64,000 nt of DNA from JAJZGK01 sp035538795. Its GTDB lineage: Bacteria; Pseudomonadota; Alphaproteobacteria; Rhodospirillales; Magnetospirillaceae. Of the stretch, positions 23,455-33,802 are shown in pieces (within the stretch, counting starts at the first letter, position 1; each line of letters opens with the position of its first letter). The position numbers and the translations under genes were made by a program. Under the pieces are notes generated by a model. The model had not been told where the DNA came from and did not search any database. It worked only from the letters and a program-made list of their open reading frames with translations. The stretch spans positions 62,001 to 126,000 of the forward strand of contig DATLJS010000066.1 of assembly GCA_035538795.1 (NCBI GenBank). Reading direction: 5' to 3'.

Positions 23455-26325
23455 TCAGCGGGCGGACAGCGCCAGACGGCGGCCGGTGCGCAGCATTTCC
23501 CGCATGTCCGAGGCGGGAACCGGACGGCTGAAAAGATAGCCCTGAATCTGGTCGCAGCCGAGATTGCGTAGGAAATCAAGATGTTGCTGGGTTTCCACGC
23601 CTTCCGCCACCACCTTCAGCTTCAGGGCGTGGGCCATGGCGACGATGGCGGTGACGATGGCGGCGTCGTTGGGGTCACGGTCGATGTCCATGACAAAGCT
23701 GCGGTCGATCTTCAGCTTGCTGATGGGGAAGCCCTTCAGCACCGACAGCGAGGAATAGCCGGTGCCGAAATCGTCGATGGCGCAAGCCACGCCGTGTTCG
23801 CGCAGCCGCTCGACCACCGCGATGGCGCTTTGCGGATCGGTCATGGCCGAGCTTTCGGTCAGTTCCAGTTCCAGCAGCCGCGGGTCCAGGCCGTTTTCGC
23901 TCAAAGCCTCCTCGACCAGCGAAACCAGCCGCTTGGGCTGCTGGAACTGGCGGCCGGAAATATTGACGGCCACCGGCACCAGCGACAGCCCTTCGTCGCG
24001 CCAATGGCGCAAATGGGTGCAGCAGCTTTTCAGCACCTGCTCACAGATGCCGTCGATCAGTCCCAGCTCTTCGGCCACGGGGATGAACTCCGCCGGCGGA
24101 ACCATGCCGGCCGGGCTCATCCAGCGCACCAAAGCTTCCATGCCGACGATGCCGCCGTCGACCAAATCCACCTGAGGCTGGAAGAAAGCGACGAATTCCT
24201 CCTGTTCCAGGGCGCGGCGCAGACGGCTTTGCAGCGACATGGTGCGGACCACGCCTGCATTCATCTCGGGAACGAAGCGATGGCTGGAGCCTGAACCCGA
24301 GCTTTTGGCCCGCAACAGGGCCGCATCGGCGTTCTTCACCAGGGTTTCGCCGTCCGGGCCGTCGAGGGGATAAAGGCTGACGCCGGCGCTGGCGGTGATC
24401 TCGATTTCCTCTTCGCCGACGGCGATGGGATCTTGTAGACGGGTCAGGATCTGCTCGACGGTGATCATGATCTCGGCGTTGTCGGACAGGCCGGCCAGCA
24501 GCAGCATGAAGCGGTCGCCGCCAACCCGCGCCAGCGTATCTCCCGACGACAGACAGGTGGACAGCCGCTCCGCCAGCTTGACCAGCAATTGATCGCCGAA
24601 GGCGTGCCCCAGGGTGGTGTTGATAATGCTGAAACGATCGATGCCGATGGATACCATGGCCAGCAGCTTGCCGGCTTCGCCGCTTTCCGCCGCCTCGGCG
24701 AAGCGCTCCAGCAGCAGCGAACGGTTCGCGGTTTTGGTCAGGGGATCGTGATAGGCCAGATAGGAAATCTGATCCTCGGCCTTCTTGCGGTCGGTGACGT
24801 CAAGAATGATGCCTTCCCACATCACCGAGCCGTCGCCCAGCAGGCGCGGGCGCGAGCTGCTGCGGGTCCAGCAGGTGCGGCCGTTATAACCGTGGATCAG
24901 CAGATCGAGCTCGACCGGCTCCAGAGTGCGGGCCGATTCGCGGACCTTTTCCAGAAAGTCGCCGCGCATGGCGGCATCGACGGCGTCGATCATCAGGGCG
25001 GGATTGGCCTTGATCTCGGCCGGGTCCATGCCGAACATGTCACGAATGCCGTCGCCGATGAAGGGATATTCGATCCGCCCGTCGGGACGCAAAGCCCGCT
25101 GGAACAGCAAGCCCGGCATGTTCGCCGTCACTTCCGACAGGCGCCGCTGGGTCTCTTTCAGATCCGCCTCGGTCTTCTTGCGGTCGGTGATGTCGCGGCC
25201 AATGCCGATGAACAGGCGGCGCCCCTCCATCCTGACCTCGCTGGTGGCGATCTCGAAGGGGAAGGTCGAACCGTCCTTGCGACGGCCGACGAACTCGCGC
25301 GGACCGCGTCCGATGATCTGCGCCTCGCCGCTTTCCAGATAGCGTTCCAGCAAATCCCGGTAATAAGCCCGATGGGCTTCGGGCACCAGCATCAGATAGG
25401 ATTGGCCGATCATTTCGTCGGCGGCATAGCCGAACAGGCTTTCCACCGCGGCGTTGACCGATTCGATATGGCCGTCCATGTCCAGGGTCAGAATGCTGTC
25501 GGCCGCATGATCCATGATCATTTGCAGCTTCTGCTCGGCCCGCTTGCGGTCGGTGACGTCCAGCAGCAAGCCGTCCCAGCGCAGGGTACCGTCGGCCTGC
25601 ATGCGCGGCTGGGAGCTGCCGCTCAACCAGCGGACATCGCCGTCCTTGGTGATGACGCGGAATTCCTCGCGGCAAGGCTCCAGGCTGGCCGCCGAACGCC
25701 GCACCACCGCCAGATGCTCGTCCCGGTCCGCCCAGTGGACCACATCGAGACAGCCGTCGCTGGCCACCCGCAGCTCGTCGGGGCCAAGGCCGAGAATCTG
25801 CCGGACGCCTTCGCTGAAGAAGGGATAGCGCAACTGCCCGTCGGTTCCCTGCTCCCGCTGGAACAGGACGCCAGGCAGATTGGCCGTCAGCGCCGCCAGC
25901 CGCTCTTCGGCCCGGCCCAGGCTTTCCCGGCAATCGAGGCGCTGCGTCAGTTCGCGCAGCACGCCGACATATACCGCCTTCGGCTGATCGCCGGGGAAAT
26001 CCATGGGCAGGCAACTCCAGGCCGATTCCATAGGCAGTCTCCGCCCATCCCGGGTTCGAAGCCTGACATCCTTGAGATTGGGGGGAAACAGCTCGAAAGC
26101 CATATCCTCCAGAAGATGGGTCACCGGCTGGCCGGCGATCTCGGACTCAGTCACTCCGGCCATCACCAGCAGCGGCCCGTTGGCGGCAAGAATCAGACCC
26201 TTGCCGTCCAGGATCAGAACCGGATCGGGCAATCCCCGCCCCACCGCCGACCAGAATCCTCCGTCGGTCCCGAACGGATGATCCGCGCGGGCCTTCTTGA
26301 CAGAGGAAGGATCAGGCAAGGACAT
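23455..26325 (-). CDS. Four-PAS GGDEF/EAL cyclic-di-GMP phosphodiesterase, cyclase motif degenerate
   Basis: 956 residues, no membrane segment. Four PAS/PAC units occupy about residues 25-520, each ending in a D-(I/V)-TDRK-type tail; two of them share the unusual start LTANLPGVLFQRE / VTANMPGLLFQRA. The GGDEF domain has GGDRF instead of GGDEF, and its inhibitory RxxD site is absent (SSGD), so diguanylate cyclase activity is unlikely. The EAL domain keeps the residues for hydrolysis: EALVRW, NISGRQF, ELTESSAM, DDFGTGYSSL, KIDRSFV, AEGVET. It therefore probably degrades cyclic-di-GMP in response to PAS signals, with the GGDEF domain perhaps a GTP sensor. It is monocistronic. Confidence 0.95.
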   Translation of the reverse strand: MSLPDPSSVKKARADHPFGTDGGFWSAVGRGLPDPVLILDGKGLILAANGPLLVMAGVTESEIAGQPVTHLLEDMAFELFPPNLKDVRLRTRDGRRLPMESAWSCLPMDFPGDQPKAVYVGVLRELTQRLDCRESLGRAEERLAALTANLPGVLFQREQGTDGQLRYPFFSEGVRQILGLGPDELRVASDGCLDVVHWADRDEHLAVVRRSAASLEPCREEFRVITKDGDVRWLSGSSQPRMQADGTLRWDGLLLDVTDRKRAEQKLQMIMDHAADSILTLDMDGHIESVNAAVESLFGYAADEMIGQSYLMLVPEAHRAYYRDLLERYLESGEAQIIGRGPREFVGRRKDGSTFPFEIATSEVRMEGRRLFIGIGRDITDRKKTEADLKETQRRLSEVTANMPGLLFQRALRPDGRIEYPFIGDGIRDMFGMDPAEIKANPALMIDAVDAAMRGDFLEKVRESARTLEPVELDLLIHGYNGRTCWTRSSSRPRLLGDGSVMWEGIILDVTDRKKAEDQISYLAYHDPLTKTANRSLLLERFAEAAESGEAGKLLAMVSIGIDRFSIINTTLGHAFGDQLLVKLAERLSTCLSSGDTLARVGGDRFMLLLAGLSDNAEIMITVEQILTRLQDPIAVGEEEIEITASAGVSLYPLDGPDGETLVKNADAALLRAKSSGSGSSHRFVPEMNAGVVRTMSLQSRLRRALEQEEFVAFFQPQVDLVDGGIVGMEALVRWMSPAGMVPPAEFIPVAEELGLIDGICEQVLKSCCTHLRHWRDEGLSLVPVAVNISGRQFQQPKRLVSLVEEALSENGLDPRLLELELTESSAMTDPQSAIAVVERLREHGVACAIDDFGTGYSSLSVLKGFPISKLKIDRSFVMDIDRDPNDAAIVTAIVAMAHALKLKVVAEGVETQQHLDFLRNLGCDQIQGYLFSRPVPASDMREMLRTGRRLALSAR

Positions 26326-26621
26326 GGATATTAACGCCGTTCAATAAGATAAAGACCCCCACGCCCCTTGACCCCAAGGCTTCGGCGCGGATTCCAAGGT
26401 ATCAATCGCCCGCTAAGCATTAAACCCTGATTCCAAAGGCAAAGGTCTTATTAGAAAGACCTTTAGTTAAAATTAGGGATACCCAACCCTATCCAAAGGT
26501 TCTGTTTATCACCCGACAAGAGCACCATGAAGCCATATCGCCAGGACTTCTTCAACAGTCGCCCCAAGAGACGCATTTCATTGCGGCCTCGAAACGTGAT
26601 TCCGGCGACAATCATCGGGCC
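26326..26621. other. Intergenic region with a 9-bp inverted repeat
   Basis: AAAGGTCTT (26441-26449) and AAGACCTTT (26456-26464) form a perfect stem with a six-base loop. It could end the minus-strand glycosyltransferase transcript (a short T-rich tail follows on that strand) or serve as an operator for the GGDEF/EAL gene. A 32-codon basic ORF at 26527-26625 has no credible site. Confidence 0.4.
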
Positions 26622-28184
26622 CTAGGCTGGTTTATCTTTGTCCAGGACGGATTCAAGCGCGCGAACACCGTCCAGATTGTCGAACAAGACGCCGCTGGCC
26701 GCCTTGATCTTTGCCGTCATGCCTTGGCGGATTTTCTCGTCGCGCCCCCAGGCGACGGCTTTTTCGACGTAACTGTGATGATCAGGGGCGATCCCGTCCT
26801 TGATATCCATCAACCGGTAAAAACCATAAGTGTGGCGTGCGCGCATGAAGCGCCCAGGCCAGGTCACGACGGGAACGGCGCAGGCAAAAGCCTCCAGGGA
26901 CGTATGACCGCCGCTATAGTGAAAGGGATCCAGCACCACGTCGCATTGGCGGAACAAGCTGAGAAAAGCCGTGCGCGGTAACGGCCCCAGGATCAGGATT
27001 CGGCCGCTCAGGTGCGGAGCTTGGGCGACGATGCGGGCCTTGACCCTGTTCATCGCCCCCTGCTCCCAGCCGGCCGCCAAAACCAGGCGGCTGTTTTCGA
27101 CACCGTCGAGAATCCGAATCAATGCCGGGTCGAAATCGGGGTGGAACTTGTAAGGGCTCTGCGGACAAAGATAGAGCAGGCCGCTTTCCGGCAATCCCAG
27201 ATCGGACCGGCTCAGGTTCGCCGCCTCCACGTCGGGGCGGGAATAGGCCACCATCGGACCCGGCAGACAGATCAGCCGCTCTCCGTAATGGCTGTCGGCC
27301 TCTTGTTCCGGCTCCATGCAGTCGGGACTGAGAAAGCTGTCGATGCTGTCCAGCCCGGTGGTGTCGGGGTGCCCCCACATCACCACCTGATGCCGGGCCA
27401 GCCGGGCATGAGCCAGATAGAGGGTGAAATAATCCATCCCCAGATCCAGATAGATCAGATGGTCCAGTTCGAACGCCGCGATGCTTTGCTGGGCCCGGTC
27501 CAGGTCGGCCGGCAATTCGACACAGCCGGGGTCGCCGGGAAAGTCCCGCAGCAAGGCCGCGTTCTGGCCGGAAAAGGAAAAGATCGCGACCTCGAAGCGG
27601 CTGCGGTCCACAGCCTTCAGCATGCCCATGAACAGGCGCGAGATGGTGTGGTCGGTAAAATGCCAGGAAATGAATCCGACCCGCTTCTTGCCGGGCCGCC
27701 GTTCGCCGCGGCAATGAGGCGCCGTCCAATCCAGCCGGCGGTCGCGCCGACGCAGGACGTAATGGAACAGGCGGTGCAAAGACTGATTGTCCTGTTCCGC
27801 ATGATAGGCCAGCAGAAACAAGGTCCAGCTCAATTCGGATACGGAATCAACCGGCGGCCCGTCTTCGGCCGCCAGCAGGATCAGGTTCTGGCGCAACCGG
27901 TCCCGCGCCGCCAGAATTTCCGCTCTGGAGGCCGGCACCACCGGCAGCAGCAGGGCCCGCCGCAGGCGCCAGCCGGGCATGGGATGCAAAGCCAGGGCCC
28001 GGTCCAAGGCGGCTTCCGCCGCCGCCAGATCGCCGTCCCGCCAATAGGCCGACGACAGCATGGCATAGGCCTGCGCCTCGGCGGCCAGGGTTTGCGCATA
28101 TTGGGAATGGTCAGGGGCGATGGTCCGCGCAAAAACGGAAATCTGCTCCGCCATCGCCTTCAGCTCGGCCAGCTGCCCGCTCAT
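26622..28184 (-). CDS. GT41-type (O-GlcNAc transferase / SPINDLY-like) glycosyltransferase with TPRs
   Basis: 520 residues from the ATG 28182-28184 with GGGGGA six bases upstream. N-terminal TPR-like helices (AQAYAMLSSAYWRDGDLAAA) cover about 120 residues. The catalytic region follows: KKRVGFISWHFTDHTISRLF, HQVVMWGHPDTTGLDSIDSF, the nucleotide-binding YLCPQSPYKFHPDF, and a C-terminal SGGHTSLEAFACAVPVVTWP motif with RARHTYGFYRLM. Homologues transfer sugars to proteins from UDP-GlcNAc or related donors; in bacteria some modify flagellin or surface proteins. Substrate unknown. It is monocistronic, upstream of a tRNA-Thr unit on the same strand. Confidence 0.85.
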   Translation of the reverse strand: MSGQLAELKAMAEQISVFARTIAPDHSQYAQTLAAEAQAYAMLSSAYWRDGDLAAAEAALDRALALHPMPGWRLRRALLLPVVPASRAEILAARDRLRQNLILLAAEDGPPVDSVSELSWTLFLLAYHAEQDNQSLHRLFHYVLRRRDRRLDWTAPHCRGERRPGKKRVGFISWHFTDHTISRLFMGMLKAVDRSRFEVAIFSFSGQNAALLRDFPGDPGCVELPADLDRAQQSIAAFELDHLIYLDLGMDYFTLYLAHARLARHQVVMWGHPDTTGLDSIDSFLSPDCMEPEQEADSHYGERLICLPGPMVAYSRPDVEAANLSRSDLGLPESGLLYLCPQSPYKFHPDFDPALIRILDGVENSRLVLAAGWEQGAMNRVKARIVAQAPHLSGRILILGPLPRTAFLSLFRQCDVVLDPFHYSGGHTSLEAFACAVPVVTWPGRFMRARHTYGFYRLMDIKDGIAPDHHSYVEKAVAWGRDEKIRQGMTAKIKAASGVLFDNLDGVRALESVLDKDKPA

Positions 28185-28236
28185 GGATGTTCCCCCGGTT
28201 CCAACGCCGGACACCAGCATAGACAAAGCCGGAGCC

Positions 28237-28277
28237 AAAACAACAAGGGGCCGGACTGTTACGTCCGACCCCTTGTT
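28237..28277 (-). terminator. Terminator of the tRNA-Thr transcript
   Basis: On the minus strand a 15-pair stem (28277-28263 with 28256-28242, one T-G wobble) closes a six-base loop and is followed by GTTTTGG. It starts six bases after the tRNA CCA end. Confidence 0.85.
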
Positions 28278-28282
28278 TTAAC

Positions 28283-28357
<75 letters not shown>

Positions 28358-28412
28358 GAATTCGAGGGCGCAAACCTACAGTTTCCACCACCGTAGTGCA
28401 AGCCCCTGCTTA

Positions 28413-29021
28413 TCAGGCGGTGGTATCCAGGCCGGACGTGTTCTCGGCGGTGGCTTTCGGGCCGCCCTTGGAGACGCCGACCATGGCCGGACGCAGCAGG
28501 CGGTCGGCGATGACGTAACCGGCCTGCATCTCCAGAACCACCATGCCCGACGGCTGGTTGGGATCCTCCACCTCCATCATGGCCTGATGCAGATGCGGGT
28601 CGAAGCGCTGGCCCAAGGCCTCCACCTTCTTGATGTTGTAACGCTCGAACGCCGACAGCATGACGCGTTCGGTCAGTTCGACGCCTTCGGCCAGTTTATG
28701 GGCCATGCTGTCGTTTTCGCGGGCGTCGGCGGGAATGCTTTCCAGGGCGCGGCGCAGATTGTCGGCCACCTGCAGCATATCCTTGGCGAAACCGGCGACG
28801 GCGTATTTGCCGCGGTCCTCGGCCTGCTGCTCCAGGCGGCGACGGACGTTCTCGGTTTCGGCGACGGCGCGCAGCAGCTGGTCTTTCAGCGCGGAGACTT
28901 CCGTCAGCAGTTCTTCTTCACGGCCGGACGCCTGTTCCGGCGCGGGAGCAGCCTCGGGAGCGGCGTCGGCGGCCGGCTGCTCGGAGGGGGTCGCGGGGGT
29001 CTGGGGATCCTGCTGGGTCAT
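28413..29021 (-). CDS. grpE: Nucleotide exchange factor GrpE
   Basis: 202 residues. A disordered Ala/Pro/Glu-rich N-terminus of about 35 residues precedes a long coiled coil (EVSALKDQLLRAVAETENVR). The C-terminal beta domain has the signature FDPHLHQAMMEVEDP and GYVIADRLLRPAMVGVS. It releases ADP from DnaK. It lies 28 bases after hrcA on the same strand, a typical heat-shock pair; dnaK is not in the window. Confidence 0.97.
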   Translation of the reverse strand: MTQQDPQTPATPSEQPAADAAPEAAPAPEQASGREEELLTEVSALKDQLLRAVAETENVRRRLEQQAEDRGKYAVAGFAKDMLQVADNLRRALESIPADARENDSMAHKLAEGVELTERVMLSAFERYNIKKVEALGQRFDPHLHQAMMEVEDPNQPSGMVVLEMQAGYVIADRLLRPAMVGVSKGGPKATAENTSGLDTTA

Positions 29022-29049
29022 GGAAAGGTCCTTGAATGAAAAAGTCAGA

Positions 29050-30096
29050 TTATCCGATGAGCCGCCCGACCATCTTGGCGGTATAGTCCACCAGCGGGAT
29101 GATGCGGGCGTAATTCAGCCGCGTCGGGCCGATGACGCCGATGGCGCCGACGATCTGTTCGCGGCTGTTGTGATAAGGCGCGACGATCATGGAGCAGCCC
29201 GACAACTGGAACAACTCGTTTTGCGCGCCGATGAAAATCTGCACGCCGTCGGCGGCGTTGGCCGCATCCAGCAGGCCCAGCAGATATTCCTTGGTTTCCA
29301 GCGCCTCGAACAGGGTGCGGATGCGCTCCAGATCGTCCAGGGCGGTGACGTCGTCCAAAAGATGCGACTGGCCGCGCACGATCAATTGTCCGCTTTTGCC
29401 GCCGGCCCAGGTGGCCAGACCGGCCTTGACCACCTTGCCGGTCAGACCGTCCAACTGGGTGCGCTGGTCGGTCAGTTCGGTCATGATGCGTTCGCGCACT
29501 TCGTCCAGGGTGCGTCCGGCGATGCGGGCGTTGAGATAGTTGCTGGCCTCGCGCAGGGCGGACGGCGTGACGTCGGGCGGCAGATCGAGCACGCGGTTTT
29601 CCACCAGCCCGTCGCCCGTGACCAGCACCAGCAGGGCGCGGCCCTCGCTCAGGGGCACGAATTCGATATGTTTCAGCGCCAGCTGGGTCTTGGGCGCCAG
29701 AACCAGCCCGGCGCATCCCGACAGACCGGACAGGGTGGACAGGGCGTCTTCCAGCAGATTGTCCAGGCTTTTGCCGGTGGCCCGACATTTCTGCTCGATG
29801 CTTTCCCGTTCCAGAACCGGCAACTGCCCTAGTTCCAGAAGCCCGGAAACGAACAGCCGCATGCCGGCTTCGGTCGGCATGCGCCCGGCCGAGGTATGGG
29901 GCGCGTACAGCAGCCCGGCCTCCTCAAGGTCCGACATGACGTTGCGGATGGTGGCTGGCGACAAGGACATGGCCAACCGGCGCGACAAAGTGCGCGACCC
30001 CACCGGCTCGCCGGTTTCCACATAGGCGTCGACGATCTGGCGGAAAATCTCCCGCGACCGTTCGCTCAATTCGCTGACGTTGTTGCCGCGCGTCAT
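29050..30096 (-). CDS. hrcA: Heat-inducible transcription repressor HrcA
   Basis: 348 residues. The N-terminal winged helix is SEIFRQIVDAYVETGEPVGS / LSPATIRNVMSDLEEAGLL, followed by a GAF-like domain and the C-terminal dimerisation region ending VDYTAKMVGRLIG. HrcA binds the CIRCE element upstream of chaperone operons and depends on GroEL for folding. I found no CIRCE palindrome in front of hrcA or grpE in this window, so its targets are elsewhere (for example groESL). It is divergent from rph. Confidence 0.97.
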   Translation of the reverse strand: MTRGNNVSELSERSREIFRQIVDAYVETGEPVGSRTLSRRLAMSLSPATIRNVMSDLEEAGLLYAPHTSAGRMPTEAGMRLFVSGLLELGQLPVLERESIEQKCRATGKSLDNLLEDALSTLSGLSGCAGLVLAPKTQLALKHIEFVPLSEGRALLVLVTGDGLVENRVLDLPPDVTPSALREASNYLNARIAGRTLDEVRERIMTELTDQRTQLDGLTGKVVKAGLATWAGGKSGQLIVRGQSHLLDDVTALDDLERIRTLFEALETKEYLLGLLDAANAADGVQIFIGAQNELFQLSGCSMIVAPYHNSREQIVGAIGVIGPTRLNYARIIPLVDYTAKMVGRLIG

Positions 30097-30132
30097 GCGC
30101 CCGCCTGTTTCCCGGATTGTCTGCTGGTCGAA

Positions 30133-30161
30133 AATTTAGTGGGGGCCGTCCGTCGCGTCAA
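30133..30161 (-). promoter_or_regulatory. hrcA: Probable promoter of hrcA-grpE
   Basis: On the minus strand TTGACG (30161-30156) and TAAATT (30138-30133) are separated by 17 bases, about 35 bases before the hrcA start. The -35 matches the consensus at five of six positions. Confidence 0.55.
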
Positions 30162-30228
30162 CGTGGACTCGGCCCCTGCTAAGGACTAACGTGCGCGCAA
30201 TTTGAAAATCCTGTCTGAGGAAACCGTC

Positions 30229-30941
<713 letters not shown>

Positions 30942-30945
<4 letters not shown>

Positions 30946-31550
30946 GCGGGCGTCGCCGCTTCGAAGGCGGAAAGCTGGTGATCGCCAGCCACAATGCCGG
31001 CAAGGTGCGTGAGATCGGCGAACTGCTGTCGCCCTTTGGCGCCCAGGTGGTGTCGGCGGGGGAACTCGGCCTGCCCGAGCCCGAGGAAACCGGATCAACC
31101 TTCGTCGAGAATGCCGAGCTGAAAGCCCTGGCCGCCGCCAAGGCTTCGGAACTGCCGGCGCTGGCCGACGATTCCGGACTGGCGGTGGACGCCCTGCTGG
31201 GCGCGCCGGGCATCTATTCCGCCCGCTGGGCCGGACCGCGCAAGGATTTCGGCCACGCCATGGCCAAGATCCACGAGCAGATCGGCGACAATCCCGACCG
31301 CAAGGCGCAATTCGTCTGCGCCCTGTCGCTGGCCTGGCCCGACGGCCATGTGGAAACCTTCGAGGGGTTCATTCACGGCGAGCTGGTGTGGCCGATCCGC
31401 GGCGCCAACGGCTTCGGCTACGACCCGATGTTCCAGCCGAACGGCCGTTCGGAAACCTTCGGGGAAATGCCGGCCGAACAGAAACACGCCATCAGCCACC
31501 GCGCCGAAGCCTTCGGCAAGCTGGTCGAGGCCTGTTTCGAGGGCAAATGA
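30942..31550 (+). CDS. rdgB: XTP/dITP pyrophosphatase (RdgB/HAM1 family)
   Basis: 202 residues. The substrate-binding SHNAGKVREIGELL is near residue 16, the metal-binding ALADDSGLAVDALLGAPG follows, and FGYDPMFQP lies near the C-terminal third. It removes ITP, XTP and dITP from the nucleotide pool. It is coupled on both sides: ATGA with rph and ATGA with hemW. Confidence 0.96.
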
Positions 31551-32713
31551 GCGCCTTCGGTATCTATATCCACTGGCCGTTCTGCCTGTCGAAGTGCCCG
31601 TACTGCGACTTCAACAGCCATGTGGCCGAGACGATCGACCAGCCGGGCTGGCGCGCCGCCCTGCTGGCCGAGCTTGAGCATTTCGCCGCCCGGACGAAAG
31701 GCCGCGAGGTCACCAGCGTCTTTTTCGGCGGCGGCACTCCGTCCTTGATGGACCCCGCCACCACCGAAGCCCTGCTGGTCCGCATCGGCGATCTGTGGCG
31801 TTTGGCCCCCGGCGCCGAAATCACCCTGGAGGCCAATCCCGGCGCCATCGACGCCGGACGCTTCCGCGATTTCCGCGCCGCCGGCGTCAACCGGCTGTCC
31901 ATGGGCCTACAGGCGCTGAATGACGCCGATTTGAAATTCCTCGGGCGCCGCCACGACGTCGCCCAGGCCGTGCAGGCGGTGGAGCTGGCCCGCGCCACCT
32001 TCCCCCGCATCTCGTTCGACCTGATCTATGCCCGCCCCGGCCAAACGCCGGCATCCTGGCGCGGCGAACTGGCCCAGGCCATCGCCCTGGCCGCCGACCA
32101 CCTGTCGCTCTATCAGCTGACCATCGAGCCGGGCACCGCTTTTCATCCGGCCCATGCCCGCGGCGACTTCGTCCTGCCCGACGAGGACGCCGCCGCCGAG
32201 ATGTTCGATATTACCCAGGATATGACCGCCGCCGCCGGCATGCCGGCCTACGAGGTATCGAACCACGCCCGTCCCGGCGCCGAATGCCGCCACAACCTGC
32301 TCTATTGGCAAGGGGACGATTATGTCGGCGTCGGCCCCGGCGCCCACGGCCGTTTGAGCCGAACAGACCCGAACGATCGTTCGATAACAACCGCCGCCCT
32401 GCGCCAGTTCAAAACGCCGGACCGCTGGCTTTCCGCCGTTTCTCAACAGGGCCACGGCACCCAGGAAGAAACCGCCCTCGCCCCCGACGAACGCATCGAG
32501 GAATTGCTGATGATGGGCCTGCGCCTGACCGGCGGCCTGGACGGCAGCCAGTTCCGCCGCCTGACCGGCAGGAGCATTGCCGACGCCGTCGATCCTTCCG
32601 CTCTCGAAATGATGATCGGCGACGGCATGGTGGAATGGCGAGGCCCGACCCTGGCGGCGACGCCTAGGGGCATGCTTCTTCTCAATTCCGTCATCGCCGC
32701 GCTGTTGCCTTGA
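31547..32713 (+). CDS. hemW: HemW-like radical SAM protein
   Basis: 388 residues from the ATG that overlaps the rdgB stop. The radical-SAM cluster motif CLSKCPYC lies at residues 13-20, followed by FFGGGTPSLM, VNRLSMGLQALN and the C-terminal HemW domain. HemW is a heme chaperone thought to insert heme into membrane cytochromes and is often mis-annotated as coproporphyrinogen III oxidase; it lacks the extra N-terminal Cys spacing of HemN. It is the last cistron of rph-rdgB-hemW. Confidence 0.93.
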   Translation: MSAFGIYIHWPFCLSKCPYCDFNSHVAETIDQPGWRAALLAELEHFAARTKGREVTSVFFGGGTPSLMDPATTEALLVRIGDLWRLAPGAEITLEANPGAIDAGRFRDFRAAGVNRLSMGLQALNDADLKFLGRRHDVAQAVQAVELARATFPRISFDLIYARPGQTPASWRGELAQAIALAADHLSLYQLTIEPGTAFHPAHARGDFVLPDEDAAAEMFDITQDMTAAAGMPAYEVSNHARPGAECRHNLLYWQGDDYVGVGPGAHGRLSRTDPNDRSITTAALRQFKTPDRWLSAVSQQGHGTQEETALAPDERIEELLMMGLRLTGGLDGSQFRRLTGRSIADAVDPSALEMMIGDGMVEWRGPTLAATPRGMLLLNSVIAALLP

Positions 32714-32795
32714 CGGTTTCTCCGGGGCATTAATGTCCCTCGCTTGGGCAAAAGCCCCGGGCCGGAAGGGCCCGTTTCAGGTCGGGAGTTGGTTC

Positions 32796-33797
32796 ATGCA
32801 GAAGATCGGCATCGTCGGCGCCGGAGCCTGGGGCAGCGCCCTGGCCCTGACCGCCGTCCGCGCCGGGCGTCAGGCCCTGCTGTGGGCCCACGAGCCGGAA
32901 GTGGCCGAGGCCATCCGCCGCGACGGCGCCAATCCCGTCTATCTGCCGGGCGTGGCCCTGGACAAGGTGGGCGTCACCGCAAATCTGGCCGATCTAGCCG
33001 GATCGGACGCCGTGCTGCTGGTGGTGCCGTCGCAGTTCCTGCGCCCCATCTGCCAGGATCTCCGCCCGCACCTGCGTTCCGGCGTTCCCGTGGTCGTCTG
33101 CGCCAAGGGGATCGAAGCCGACACCCTGGCGGCCATGAGCGAACTGGTGGCCGAGGAATTGCCCGACGCCCCCCTGGCCGTGCTGTCCGGTCCCACCTTC
33201 GCCATCGAGGTGGCCCGCGGCCTGCCCACCGCCATCACCATGGCCTGCGCCGACGCCGAGTTGGGCCAGAAGCTGGTGGACGCCCTGGGAACCCCCAGCT
33301 TCCGTCCCTATCTGACCGACGACGTCATCGGCGCCGAGATCGGCGGCGCCGTGAAGAACGTCCTGGCCATCGCCTGCGGCGTGGTAGAGGGACGCGGCCT
33401 GGGCGACAACGCCCGCGCCGCCCTGATCACCCGCGGCATGGCCGAGCTGATGCGTCTGGCCGTGGCCAAAGGCGCCCGCCCGGCAACCTGCATGGGCCTG
33501 TCGGGACTGGGCGATCTGATGCTGACCGCCTCGTCGCCGCAATCGCGCAATTATTCGCTGGGCTTCGCCCTGGGCGAGGGCAAAACCCTGGCCGAGATTC
33601 TGGCGGCCCGCCGCTCGGTCACGGAAGGCGTGGCTTCCGCCGCCTCGGTGGTGGGGCTGGCCGCCAAGCTGGGTATCGAAATGCCCATCTGCTCGGCCGT
33701 CGAGGGGCTGCTGTATCGCGGCATCGGCGTCGAGGACACCATTCAAGGATTGCTGGCCCGTCCGTTCAAGACGGAACTGGGCTTCACCAAGGAGTAA
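32796..33797 (+). CDS. gpsA: Glycerol-3-phosphate dehydrogenase [NAD(P)+]
   Basis: 333 residues from the ATG 32796 with GGGAG upstream. The NAD-binding GAGAWGSALAL lies at residues 8-18. The catalytic Lys region EIGGAVKNVLAIACGVVEG and the signature AALITRGMAELMRLA are intact. It makes sn-glycerol-3-phosphate for phospholipid synthesis. It is followed after five bases by a YciI-type gene, probably in the same transcript. Confidence 0.97.
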   Translation: MQKIGIVGAGAWGSALALTAVRAGRQALLWAHEPEVAEAIRRDGANPVYLPGVALDKVGVTANLADLAGSDAVLLVVPSQFLRPICQDLRPHLRSGVPVVVCAKGIEADTLAAMSELVAEELPDAPLAVLSGPTFAIEVARGLPTAITMACADAELGQKLVDALGTPSFRPYLTDDVIGAEIGGAVKNVLAIACGVVEGRGLGDNARAALITRGMAELMRLAVAKGARPATCMGLSGLGDLMLTASSPQSRNYSLGFALGEGKTLAEILAARRSVTEGVASAASVVGLAAKLGIEMPICSAVEGLLYRGIGVEDTIQGLLARPFKTELGFTKE

Positions 33798-33802
33798 GAG
33801 AC

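Noticed and set aside
23331..23531. 66-codon plus-strand ORF
   Set aside because: Overlaps the 3' end of the GGDEF/EAL gene and has no site or recognisable product.
26527..26625. 32-codon basic ORF before the glycosyltransferase end
   Set aside because: No good Shine-Dalgarno, overlaps the 3' end of a real gene, Arg-rich by codon bias.
30097..30228. CIRCE element expected near hrcA
   Set aside because: I looked for TTAGCACTC-N9-GAGTGCTAA or close variants on both strands in the hrcA/rph intergenic region and found none.
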